The notes below the pieces were generated by a model that searched no databases, was not told where the DNA came from, and was given only the letters and a program-made list of their open reading frames with translations. The position numbers and the translations under genes are program-made. Below are positions 1-5,258 of a stretch of 7,499 nt of DNA, piece by piece. The stretch is from Clostridia bacterium (GTDB lineage Bacteria; Bacillota_A; Clostridia; Oscillospirales; CAG-272), in assembly GCA_017652965.1 (NCBI GenBank), contig JAGBZZ010000228.1, positions 1 through 7,499 of the forward strand, given 5' to 3'. Numbering within the stretch: the stretch's first letter is position 1; the number at the start of each line of letters is the position of its first letter.

Positions 1-217
1 GCGCGGGGGCTTCCTCGGCGACGGGGGCTTCCTCGGCGGCGGGGGCGTCCTCGGCGGCGGTGGCTTCCTCGGCGGCAGGGGCTTCCTCGGCGGCAGGGGC
101 TTCCTCGGCGGCGGGGACTTCCTCGACGGCTTCCTCCACGGGCGTTTCTACCACGGGGGCAAGCTCGACCTCCTCCTCCTTCTTTTTCTTACGGGAGAAC
201 CAATTGAAAAGACCCAT
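1..217 (-). CDS. 5' part of a gene for an Ala/Pro/Glu-rich protein, possibly SRP receptor FtsY (partial)
   Basis: The reading frame runs off the left edge, leaving 72 residues. The product begins MGLFNWFSRKKKKEEE, a short hydrophobic/aromatic head followed by a lysine cluster and acidic residues. From about residue 35 it becomes a low-complexity array of APAAEE-like hexapeptides. A short membrane-touching head plus a long acidic, Ala/Pro/Glu-rich N domain is typical of FtsY, the receptor that docks the signal recognition particle at the membrane. The NG GTPase domain that would prove this lies outside the window. Two ATGs compete, at 223 and 217. An AGAGGT motif lies directly against the first but about 7 nt before the second, so 217 is chosen. 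A near-consensus promoter lies about 60 nt upstream, so this is the first gene of its transcript. Another lysine-headed, Ala/Glu-rich membrane-associated protein is possible. Confidence 0.55.
   Translation of the reverse strand, partial: MGLFNWFSRKKKKEEEVELAPVVETPVEEAVEEVPAAEEAPAAEEAPAAEEATAAEDAPAAEEAPVAEEAPA
11..130 (-). repeat. 18-bp tandem repeat encoding APAAEE hexapeptides
   Basis: On the plus strand the motif TTCCTC recurs every 18 bp (positions 11, 29, 47, 65, 83, 101, 119), with GGCGGC-type sequence between copies. In the minus-strand gene each unit reads as one Glu-Glu/Asp-Ala-Pro-Ala-Ala hexapeptide. The copies differ by single bases that mostly keep the residue class. The period is a multiple of three, so gain or loss of copies would keep the reading frame. 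The array may continue beyond the left edge. Confidence 0.85.
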
Positions 218-282
218 ATTCATACCTCTTTCTGCACAGGCAAATGTAAAGATGCCTATACTTTATATACATAACTGCTATT

Positions 283-311
283 ATTATAAGGGAAAGGGGG
301 CGTTTTTGCAA
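283..311 (-). promoter_or_regulatory. sigma-A-type promoter of the Ala/Glu-rich (FtsY-like) gene
   Basis: On the minus strand there is a TTGCAA -35 box (306-311), a 17-bp spacer and a perfect TATAAT -10 box (283-288). Transcription would start near 276, giving a leader of about 60 nt before the ATG at 217. It lies just after the uxaC terminator, so the downstream gene has an independent start. Confidence 0.7.
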
Positions 312-386
312 TACCCTTTCGACATTTTTTTGTAATTTTTCCCGTTTGGGCAGTAAAAATCCCCTGCCGCCCCCGATACCGCACAT

Positions 387-417
387 AAAAAAGGGGCAGG
401 CGCAAAAAGCACCTGCC
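387..417 (-). terminator. Rho-independent terminator of uxaC
   Basis: Read on the minus strand, GGCAGGTGC pairs with GCGCCTGCC (nine pairs, one G-T wobble) around a TTTTT loop. It is followed by CC and a run of six T. It begins 15 nt after the uxaC stop codon. Confidence 0.88.
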
Positions 418-431
418 TCCTCGGGAGAGCA

Positions 432-1808
432 TTATTTGCCGAAGCCGAAATAGTTCTTCGCGTTCTCGTAGCAGACACCGCGTACGATACGGCCAAGCAT
501 TTCACGGTCGTTCGGATATTCGCCGTTATCGACCCAGGTACCGATAAGGTTGCAGAAGATACGGCGGAAGTACTCGTGGCGGGGATAGGAGACAAAGCTG
601 CGGCTATCGGTCAGCATACCCACAAAGCGGGAAAGGATGCCAAGGTTGCCGAGCGCCTGCATCTGCCCCTCCATCCCATCACGCTGATCGTTGAACCACC
701 AGCCCGAGCCGAACTGGATCTTACCGGCCGTCGGAGCACTCTGGAAGCAGCCCATGATGGTACCCAGCACGTAGTTATCCTTCGGGTTGAGGGTGTAGAG
801 GATGGTCTTCGGCAGGCAATCGTCGATGGCCAGGGTATCAAGGAAGCCGGCAAGATCGGCCGCGATCTCACGGTCATTGACCGAGTCAAAGCCGGTATCC
901 GGCCCAAGCAGACGGTACATCTTGGTGTTGTTGTTGCGCAGAGCACCGATGTGCAGCTGCATGGCCCAATCACGCTTCACGTACTCGGAGGCGCAGAACT
1001 TCAGAACGGCCGTACGGAAGATATCGGCCTCGCGCTCGGTGATCTCACCGCCGTTGACACGCTTTTCGAAGACGGCGGCGGCGTCACCCACCGTGCAGGG
1101 GGCAGCCTCCAGTGCATGGTCGGAAAGGCGGCAGCCATGATCGTGGAAGAAGGCGATGCGGTCGCCAAGCCAGGCAAGAAGCCCGTCATAGGTCTTGACA
1201 CCGATCTTCTCAAGATAGGGCATGAAGGTCTCCTTGCCGATCTCCACCGCCTTATCGGGGCGGAAGGTGGGCAGGATGCGGGTGGAGAAGCCGGTCAGCG
1301 CCTCGTGGTATTCGAGGGTGTCGGCCGGGTCATCGGTCGTGCAGATGGCCTCAACGTTCGACTTCTTGATAAGCCCCTGGGCACGGAAGCTCTCATCGGT
1401 AAGACAAGCGTTACAGATCTTCCAGACCTCCTCGCAGTTGGCCTCGGTCAGGGGCTCGTCGATCTTGAAATAACGCAGAAGCTCCAGGTGGGTCCAGTGA
1501 TAGAGCGGGTTGCCGATGAGAAGCGGCAGCGTCTTGCTCCACATCTTCCACTTTTCAAGCCCGTCGGCATCCCCGGTGATGAACTCCTCAGGCACGCCGT
1601 TCGAGCGCATCTGGCGCCACTTGTAGTGGTCCCCACCCAGGAAAAGGTCGTAGGTATCGCGGAACTGATAGTTGTCGGCGATCATCTTCGGCTGCAGGTG
1701 GCAGTGATAGTCAATGATCGGCAGCTCCTCCGCAAAATCGTGATACAGGCGCTTCGCGGTTTTGGAGCGAAGCATGAAGTCGGCGGTGATAAAACCCTTG
1801 GTTGCCAT
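432..1808 (-). CDS. uxaC: Uronate (glucuronate) isomerase UxaC
   Basis: The 458-aa product matches UxaC along its whole length, close to the family's usual size. The enzyme converts D-glucuronate to D-fructuronate and D-galacturonate to D-tagaturonate, the first cytoplasmic step of hexuronate breakdown. It belongs to the amidohydrolase superfamily with a TIM-barrel fold. The sequence shows the metal-site motif DYHCHL (H35 and H37), the WSKTLPLLIGNPLYHWTHLE block, LHIGALRNNN, GSGWWFNDQRDGMEGQM, and the C-terminal TDSRSFVSYPRHEYFRR block. The ATG at 1808 is chosen because GGGAGG lies 5 nt before it and the protein then begins MATKGFITADFML like its relatives. The open frame extends upstream to 1886, but that extension overlaps the promoter. 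It has its own promoter and terminator and so is monocistronic. No other hexuronate genes (uxuA, uxaB, kdg) are visible here. Confidence 0.96.
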   Translation of the reverse strand: MATKGFITADFMLRSKTAKRLYHDFAEELPIIDYHCHLQPKMIADNYQFRDTYDLFLGGDHYKWRQMRSNGVPEEFITGDADGLEKWKMWSKTLPLLIGNPLYHWTHLELLRYFKIDEPLTEANCEEVWKICNACLTDESFRAQGLIKKSNVEAICTTDDPADTLEYHEALTGFSTRILPTFRPDKAVEIGKETFMPYLEKIGVKTYDGLLAWLGDRIAFFHDHGCRLSDHALEAAPCTVGDAAAVFEKRVNGGEITEREADIFRTAVLKFCASEYVKRDWAMQLHIGALRNNNTKMYRLLGPDTGFDSVNDREIAADLAGFLDTLAIDDCLPKTILYTLNPKDNYVLGTIMGCFQSAPTAGKIQFGSGWWFNDQRDGMEGQMQALGNLGILSRFVGMLTDSRSFVSYPRHEYFRRIFCNLIGTWVDNGEYPNDREMLGRIVRGVCYENAKNYFGFGK

Positions 1809-1823
1809 ATTATCCTCCCAAAG

Positions 1824-1841
1824 GCCGCCTTCAGCGGCGGC
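1824..1841 (-). other. GC-rich hairpin in the uxaC leader
   Basis: In the uxaC leader GCCGCC pairs with GGCGGC around a 6-nt loop, between the predicted start of transcription and the GGGAGG ribosome binding site. No T-run follows, so it is not a terminator. It could stabilise the mRNA or affect access to the RBS. Its function is not known. Confidence 0.45.
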
Positions 1842-1848
1842 ATATTTT

Positions 1849-1858
1849 TTCATATGAA
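1849..1858. promoter_or_regulatory. Perfect 10-bp palindrome at the uxaC transcription start, possible operator
   Basis: TTCATATGAA is a perfect palindrome directly after the -10 box of the uxaC promoter, over the expected start site. A repressor bound here would block initiation, which would suit an inducible sugar-acid gene. A 10-bp AT-rich palindrome can also arise by chance, and it does not clearly match a known UxuR/ExuR or CcpA site. Confidence 0.25.
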
Positions 1859-1886
1859 GTATAGCACTTTTTCCGGCCGCCGTCAA
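1858..1886 (-). promoter_or_regulatory. uxaC promoter (extended -10)
   Basis: On the minus strand: a TTGACG -35 box (1881-1886), a 17-bp spacer ending in GTGC, and a TATACT -10 box (1858-1863), so a TG pair sits in the extended -10 position. The leader to the ATG at 1808 is about 40-45 nt. A second TTGACA at 1903-1908 has no matching -10 box. Confidence 0.78.
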
Positions 1887-1920
1887 TTCTTTTTCTGAAA
1901 ATTGTCAATGAAATTCCGCA

Positions 1921-1992
1921 AAGCGCCGAGGGGGCGGAAAGCGGAAGGGCGGAGGGGCGGGGATGGGAGGCGCCAAAGATGCGCGGTTTTGT
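1921..1992 (-). promoter_or_regulatory. C-rich, G-poor trailer after the beta-helix gene; candidate Rho-dependent terminator and, on the other strand, G-quadruplex motif
   Basis: No hairpin plus T-run follows the stop codon at 1993. The minus-strand RNA here consists largely of C runs separated by T or single G, the composition favoured by Rho. The complementary plus strand contains four G runs of three or more within 1947-1967 (GGG, GGGG, GGGG, GGG with loops of 4, 1 and 2), which fits the simple G-quadruplex pattern. Both readings are inferred from base composition only. Confidence 0.35.
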
Positions 1993-2640
1993 TTACATAT
2001 TCCCCACTTCCCCCGCCGATGCCGCCGCGGTGGCCGCCACCTGCCCGCAAACGGCAGAGTGGGGCGGCACGCTTGCCCCGCGGGCAAGAATACTGCCGAA
2101 GAACAAAAGACTCTCCTCCCCCACCGAGGAAAGATCACCGAGAAAAACGCCGCACCGCCAGCGGCAGGCACCGGCGCGGTGCCCCCGTCCTTCCCCACGG
2201 TGACCGGGCGGCACGGTGCGCACAGCCGCCCCGATGCGGGCGCGATAGCCAAGCACCGCGCTTTCCACCCTTGCCCCGTCAAGAACCGATGCCCCGTCAA
2301 AGAGGATGCCCCCGCAAAGGCGGCAATCCCTGCCTATGCGGCATTCCTCCCCAAGGAGCGCCCCTCCGGCAAGCCGGGCGCCCTCCCCCACCACACTGCG
2401 GGGGCCGATCACGACCGGGCCCTCGAGATATGCGCCGGGGCTTACGGTAGCCGTTGGGTGGATATATTGGCCGATCCCCCTTTCCCGATACCCCTCGCGG
2501 CACAAAAAGTACGGAAGCGAAAGCAGCACCTCGCCAAGCAGTGGCAGGATCTCGTACGGGTAGCGGCAAACGGCAAAAAGCGGCGCCGCCATGGTATGGG
2601 ATAGATCCAAAAGGGCTTCTGTTCTGTTGTTTTGCGGCAT
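1993..2640 (-). CDS. Left-handed beta-helix (hexapeptide repeat) protein of the clostridial 'UDP-GlcNAc pyrophosphorylase-like' family, probable internal frame disturbance
   Basis: The 215-aa product has a short helical head (LSHTMAAPLFAVCRYPYEIL, residues ~13-32) followed by hexapeptide turns such as IHPTATVSPGAYLEGPVVIG, LLGEECRIG and ESAVLGYRARIGA. It ends with FLGDLSSVGEESLLFFGSIL and PHSAVCGQV. This matches proteins often labelled UDP-N-acetylglucosamine pyrophosphorylase. It has only a beta-helix like the GlmU C-terminal half and no nucleotidyltransferase domain, so an acyl-transfer role is possible and the substrate is unknown. The start at 2640 is supported by AAGGAG 5 nt upstream. 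Residues ~143-166 (PPGHRGEGRGH and onward) are Arg/Gly/His/Cys/Trp-rich and unlike a beta-helix. The same DNA read one base later gives RPVTVGKDGG, which resembles the family's VTV segment. Either two compensating indels or sequencing errors are likely, and the protein may be altered or intact depending on which. Confidence 0.8.
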   Translation of the reverse strand: MPQNNRTEALLDLSHTMAAPLFAVCRYPYEILPLLGEVLLSLPYFLCREGYRERGIGQYIHPTATVSPGAYLEGPVVIGPRSVVGEGARLAGGALLGEECRIGRDCRLCGGILFDGASVLDGARVESAVLGYRARIGAAVRTVPPGHRGEGRGHRAGACRWRCGVFLGDLSSVGEESLLFFGSILARGASVPPHSAVCGQVAATAAASAGEVGNM

Positions 2641-2663
2641 AGCGTCTCCTTTATCTTACCTGA

Positions 2664-2676
2664 CCCCCGGTGGGGG
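2664..2676 (-). other. Small CCCCC/GGGGG hairpin in the leader of the beta-helix gene
   Basis: CCCCC and GGGGG are separated by a 3-nt loop, about 10 nt upstream of the AAGGAG of the beta-helix gene. No T-run follows on either strand. It may act as a leader structure; the function is unknown. Confidence 0.3.
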
Positions 2677-2698
2677 CGAATATCATAGCGGATATTAC

Positions 2699-2729
2699 AG
2701 TATAGACAAAAAAGAGAAAAACGTGACAA
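2699..2729 (-). promoter_or_regulatory. Weak candidate promoter of the beta-helix gene
   Basis: The best minus-strand match is a TATACT -10 box (2699-2704) with TTGTCA (2724-2729) as -35 box. The spacer is 19 bp, longer than the usual 17, so the assignment is tentative. It overlaps the upstream flank of the mnmG promoter, so the two divergent promoters could interfere. Confidence 0.35.
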
Positions 2730-2733
2730 GCAC

Positions 2734-2762
2734 TTGCGATTTTTTTGCGTCCGTGCTACAAT
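2734..2762 (+). promoter_or_regulatory. mnmG promoter (extended -10)
   Basis: TTGCGA (2734-2739), a 17-bp spacer and TACAAT (2757-2762), with TGC directly before the -10 box. Predicted initiation is near 2769, about 20 nt before the mnmG start. The -35 and -10 boxes are flanked by AGCAC and GTGCT in inverted orientation, an arrangement repeated at 5178-5211. Confidence 0.75.
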
Positions 2763-2788
2763 AAAAGAAAAAAATCTTCGGAGTCAGT

Positions 2789-4654
2789 ATGCAAAACACA
2801 ACCACCGTGGCCGTCATCGGGGCGGGGCACGCAGGCATTGAGGCCGCCCTGGCCGCCGCACGCATGGGGATGCGCACCCTGCTGTTTACCCTTTCTCTCG
2901 ATGCTGTCGGCAATATGCCCTGCAACCCCTCGATCGGGGGGACGGGCAAGGGGCACCTTGTGTATGAGATCGATGCCCTGGGCGGCGAGATGGGGCGCGC
3001 GGCCGATGCCGTGACCCTGCAATCCCGCACGCTGAACCTCGGCAAGGGGGCGGCTGTCCACTCCAAGCGCATCCAGGCAGACCGCATGGCCTACCGTGCC
3101 TATATGAAAAGGGTCCTGGAGGGGACCGAGGGGCTTCGCCTGATCCAGGCAGAGATCACCGAGATCCTGACCCGCGACGGGGCGGTTGTCGGCGTACGCA
3201 CCGCCCTTGGCGAGGACTTCCCCGCTGACAGGGTCATTGTGGCAAGCGGCACTTTTCTCGAGGGCGAGATCTTTGTCGGTCACCGCTCCTTCCCTGCAGG
3301 GCCGGACGGCCTTTTGCCCGCCCGCGGCGGGCTTTCGGACTCACTGCGTGCGCTGGGGCTCACCCTGCAACGCTTTAAGACCGGCACACCCGCACGCATT
3401 GCCCGCCGCACCGTGGATCTTTCGGCCATGGGTATCCAAGAGGGCGAGCGCCCGGTGATCCCGTACTCGGCCGATAGCGACAGGGAGGAGATGAACGCCC
3501 GCCCTCAGCTTCCCTGCTACATCCTCTACACCAACGAAGAGACCCACCGCATCATTCGGGAGAATATCAAAACAAGCGCCCTTTTTTCCGGCCTTATCAA
3601 GGGTACGGGGCCGCGCTACTGCCCCTCGATCGAGGACAAGGTGACCCGCTTTGCCGATAAGGATCGGCATCAGCTGTTCTTAGAGCCGACGGGGGCCGAC
3701 TCGGAGGAGATGTACCTGCAGGGCTTTTCCACCTCCCTGCCCCCCGACGTGCAGTACGAGATGCTGCACACCCTGCCGGGAATGGAAAAGGCCGAGATGA
3801 CCCGCTACGCCTATGCCATCGAATACGACTGTATCGACCCGACCGAGCTTTTGGCGACCCTGGAGACCAAGAAGGTCAGGGGGCTGTACGGTGCCGGGCA
3901 ATTCAACGGGACCTCGGGCTATGAGGAGGCCGCCGCCCAGGGGCTTTTGGCCGGCATCAACGCCGCACTTTCCCTGCGGGGAGAGGAGCCGCTGATCCTG
4001 CCCCGCTCCTCCTCCTATCTCGGCACGCTGGTCGACGACCTTGTTACCAAGGGCACGCGCGAGCCCTATCGGATGATGACCTCCCGCTCGGAATACCGCT
4101 TGCTTTTGCGGCAGGACAATGCCGACAGGCGCCTGTCCCCTATCGGCCATCGCATCGGACTTTTGGACGAGGGACGCTTTGCCGCCTTTGAGAAGAAGCA
4201 GGCCGCCATCACGGCCGAGCGCGAGCGCCTTATGCACACCGTGATCCCCCCGAGCGAGGAGAACAACAGGATCCTTGCCTCGCTTGGCTCGACCCCGATC
4301 CAGACCGGCATCCATCTTTCGGATCTTCTCCGCCGCCCGGAGCTTGACTATGACAGCATCTCCCCCCTGGACACCGGGCGCACCCCGCTTGACCCCGCCG
4401 TCACGCTGACGGTAGGGATCGACATCAAGTACGAGGGATACCTGCGGCGCGAGGAGGCCGAGGTGCGCCGTCAGGCACGGCTGGAGGAGATGCGCTTCCC
4501 CGAGGACATCGACTACCGCGCCATCCGCGGCCTGCGGATCGAGGCGGCCGAAAAGCTTGCCGCCATGCGCCCCGTAAGCGTTGGGCAGGCCTCCCGCATC
4601 AGCGGTGTGAACCCTGCCGATATCAGTGTCCTGCTTATCTACCTCAAGCAGTAA
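2789..4654 (+). CDS. mnmG: tRNA uridine-5-carboxymethylaminomethyl(34) synthesis enzyme MnmG (GidA)
   Basis: The 621-aa product has the family's normal length. With MnmE, the FAD- and NADH-dependent enzyme installs the carboxymethylaminomethyl group on wobble uridine 34 of certain tRNAs, in the cytoplasm. Visible motifs are the dinucleotide-binding [10 protein letters not shown] (residues 11-20), the [14 protein letters not shown] block with C45, [12 protein letters not shown] (~193-204), and [20 protein letters not shown] with C278. The two cysteines correspond to the conserved catalytic pair. Further on are [20 protein letters not shown] and the C-terminal [18 protein letters not shown] and YEGYLRREE regions that contact MnmE and tRNA. 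The ATG at 2789 has GGAG 5 nt upstream (2780-2783). rsmG (gidB), which usually follows mnmG in Firmicutes, is absent; a 51-aa membrane protein follows after 90 bp. No terminator is seen directly after mnmG, so read-through into that gene is likely. Confidence 0.97.
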   Translation: MQNTTTVAVIGAGHAGIEAALAAARMGMRTLLFTLSLDAVGNMPCNPSIGGTGKGHLVYEIDALGGEMGRAADAVTLQSRTLNLGKGAAVHSKRIQADRMAYRAYMKRVLEGTEGLRLIQAEITEILTRDGAVVGVRTALGEDFPADRVIVASGTFLEGEIFVGHRSFPAGPDGLLPARGGLSDSLRALGLTLQRFKTGTPARIARRTVDLSAMGIQEGERPVIPYSADSDREEMNARPQLPCYILYTNEETHRIIRENIKTSALFSGLIKGTGPRYCPSIEDKVTRFADKDRHQLFLEPTGADSEEMYLQGFSTSLPPDVQYEMLHTLPGMEKAEMTRYAYAIEYDCIDPTELLATLETKKVRGLYGAGQFNGTSGYEEAAAQGLLAGINAALSLRGEEPLILPRSSSYLGTLVDDLVTKGTREPYRMMTSRSEYRLLLRQDNADRRLSPIGHRIGLLDEGRFAAFEKKQAAITAERERLMHTVIPPSEENNRILASLGSTPIQTGIHLSDLLRRPELDYDSISPLDTGRTPLDPAVTLTVGIDIKYEGYLRREEAEVRRQARLEEMRFPEDIDYRAIRGLRIEAAEKLAAMRPVSVGQASRISGVNPADISVLLIYLKQ

Positions 4655-4675
4655 GCCACTCTTTTTCGGGATACC

Positions 4676-4704
4676 GCATATTCCCACCCTCGCCCGCATA
4701 GCAT
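4676..4704 (+). promoter_or_regulatory. Candidate sporulation sigma-E-like promoter upstream of the mini membrane protein
   Basis: GCATATT (4676-4682) and CATAGCAT (4697-4704) are separated by 14 bp. This spacing and the CATA start resemble mother-cell sigma-E promoters (consensus -10 CATACAAT). Two of eight -10 bases differ, so support is weak. No sigma-A promoter is evident in this 90-bp gap. Confidence 0.22.
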
Positions 4705-4744
4705 ATACCAAGGCGGCCGTCGGCCATTTATACGGGGGTAGCGT

Positions 4745-4900
4745 ATGTGCAATCGAAATCTTCTGAAGGTGCTAAGCATCGCGGTGCTTTCCTTCGGGCT
4801 TGGGATCATCCTTTCCTTTTTCATCCCCGAGGGGGTGCTTGTCATCATTGAGGCCCTCTTGATCATGGCGGTGGGGGTACTTTGCTTTTTACAACGGTAG
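4745..4900 (+). CDS. Small two-helix membrane protein, 51 aa, function unknown
   Basis: The frame ATG (4745) to TAG (4900) encodes a 51-residue hydrophobic protein. It begins MCNRNLLK, has a first membrane helix at about residues 7-27 (LSIAVLSFGLGIILSFFI), a short PEG turn at 28-30, a second helix at about 31-48 and a Cys-Phe-Leu-Gln-Arg tail. Basic residues at both ends suggest a hairpin with both termini in the cytoplasm. Similar small two-helix proteins with an MC[KN] head and a PEG/PPC turn occur in Clostridia without assigned function; this is a recollection of the pattern, not a search result. GGGGG at 4734-4738, 6 nt before the ATG, serves as the RBS. It lies between mnmG and a strong terminator and may be co-transcribed with mnmG or have its own promoter. 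Codon use looks native. Confidence 0.72.
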   Translation: MCNRNLLKVLSIAVLSFGLGIILSFFIPEGVLVIIEALLIMAVGVLCFLQR

Positions 4901-4903
4901 ACC

Positions 4904-4957
4904 AAAAATACCTTGAAAACGCTAGGTTTTCAACGCTAGGTTTTCAAGGTATTTTTT
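4904..4957 (+). terminator. Strong bidirectional Rho-independent terminator
   Basis: A perfect 17-bp inverted repeat (4904-4920 with 4940-4956) is followed by a T run on the plus strand and, because the left arm starts with AAAAA, also by a T run on the minus strand. It terminates mnmG and the 51-aa gene from the left. From the right it would terminate the small minus-strand ORF whose stop codon overlaps its edge. The 19-nt loop contains a second copy of part of the stem. Confidence 0.9.
4920..4947 (+). repeat. 14-bp tandem duplication inside the terminator
   Basis: CGCTAGGTTTTCAA occurs twice in a row (4920-4933, 4934-4947). Removing one copy would leave a simple stem with a 5-nt GCTAG loop. 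The present form can fold either as the long 17-bp stem or as a short 8-bp stem using the first GTTTTCAA copy. Confidence 0.9.
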
Positions 4958-5087
4958 ATGCCCTGTTACGCAGTTTTTCGCCAACTGCTACACAAATTGC
5001 TACGCAACTGAGGGTCAGCTGCCGACGACCGACGACCTTGGTGTCCGCCGCAAGACCGATCCTTTGGAAATAGGCTTCTCTTTTCAT
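4956..5087 (-). CDS. 43-aa ORF with arylamine N-acetyltransferase-like head; probable gene remnant
   Basis: The frame opens with MKREAYFQRIGLAADTK, which resembles the start of arylamine N-acetyltransferases (pattern Y-[FL]-x-R-I-G-x). The next expected parts, including the catalytic Cys region, are missing. Instead the frame continues with VVGRRQLTLSCVAICVAVG and stops at a TAA on the edge of the terminator. The second part is read from repetitive DNA (GTAGCA-containing direct repeats and small hairpins) and looks non-genic. A TTGACT/TATAAT promoter, a purine-rich AAAGGGGGG RBS about 9 nt before the ATG and a bidirectional terminator make it a complete expression unit. An in-frame ATG at 5117 would lie at the transcription start and lacks an RBS. 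It could be a truncated NAT pseudogene or a real small peptide; the NAT match covers only about 12 residues. Confidence 0.4.
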   Translation of the reverse strand: MKREAYFQRIGLAADTKVVGRRQLTLSCVAICVAVGEKLRNRA

Positions 5088-5125
5088 GATAGCGATCCCC
5101 CCTTTACGGGCTTTCATTTGATTTT

Positions 5126-5154
5126 ATTATAACCAAAGACCGAAGGAAAGTCAA
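5126..5154 (-). promoter_or_regulatory. Strong sigma-A promoter driving the 43-aa ORF
   Basis: On the minus strand: TTGACT (5149-5154), a 17-bp spacer and a perfect TATAAT (5126-5131). Initiation near 5119 gives a leader of about 32 nt to the ATG at 5087. It is back to back with the plus-strand promoter at 5183-5211. Confidence 0.75.
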
Positions 5155-5182
5155 GTGGCGCGCGGCAAGGCTCCGAAAGCAC

Positions 5183-5211
5183 TTGATTTTCGCGCGGGCG
5201 TGTGCTACAAT
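5183..5211 (+). promoter_or_regulatory. Promoter of the ceramidase-like gene (extended -10)
   Basis: TTGATT (5183-5188), a 17-bp spacer and TACAAT (5206-5211), with TGC before the -10 box. The leader to the ATG at 5259 is about 40 nt. AAGCACTTG and GTGCTACAATAAA are identical to the mnmG promoter, with the same separation. Confidence 0.75.
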
Positions 5212-5258
5212 AAAGGCAGTATTCCCAAATGCGATCCCCCTGCTCGGAGGTATTTTTT

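Noticed and set aside
11..130. CRISPR-like array
   Set aside because: The 18-bp units are contiguous with no unique spacers and are codon-phased inside a gene.
576..1898. Long plus-strand open frame (440 codons) over uxaC
   Set aside because: It is the antisense shadow of uxaC, opened by high GC content. Its predicted protein matches no family I know, while the minus frame is a full UxaC with RBS, promoter and terminator.
1903..1908. TTGACA as -35 box of a second uxaC promoter
   Set aside because: No -10-like hexamer is found 16-18 bp downstream on the minus strand.
1963..2604. Plus-strand open frames over the beta-helix gene
   Set aside because: They are Arg/Pro-rich, with composition typical of an antisense reading; the minus frame shows clear hexapeptide repeats and an RBS.
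3680..4711. Long minus-strand open frame over mnmG
   Set aside because: Antisense shadow of mnmG; no RBS and no recognisable protein pattern, whereas the plus frame is a complete MnmG.
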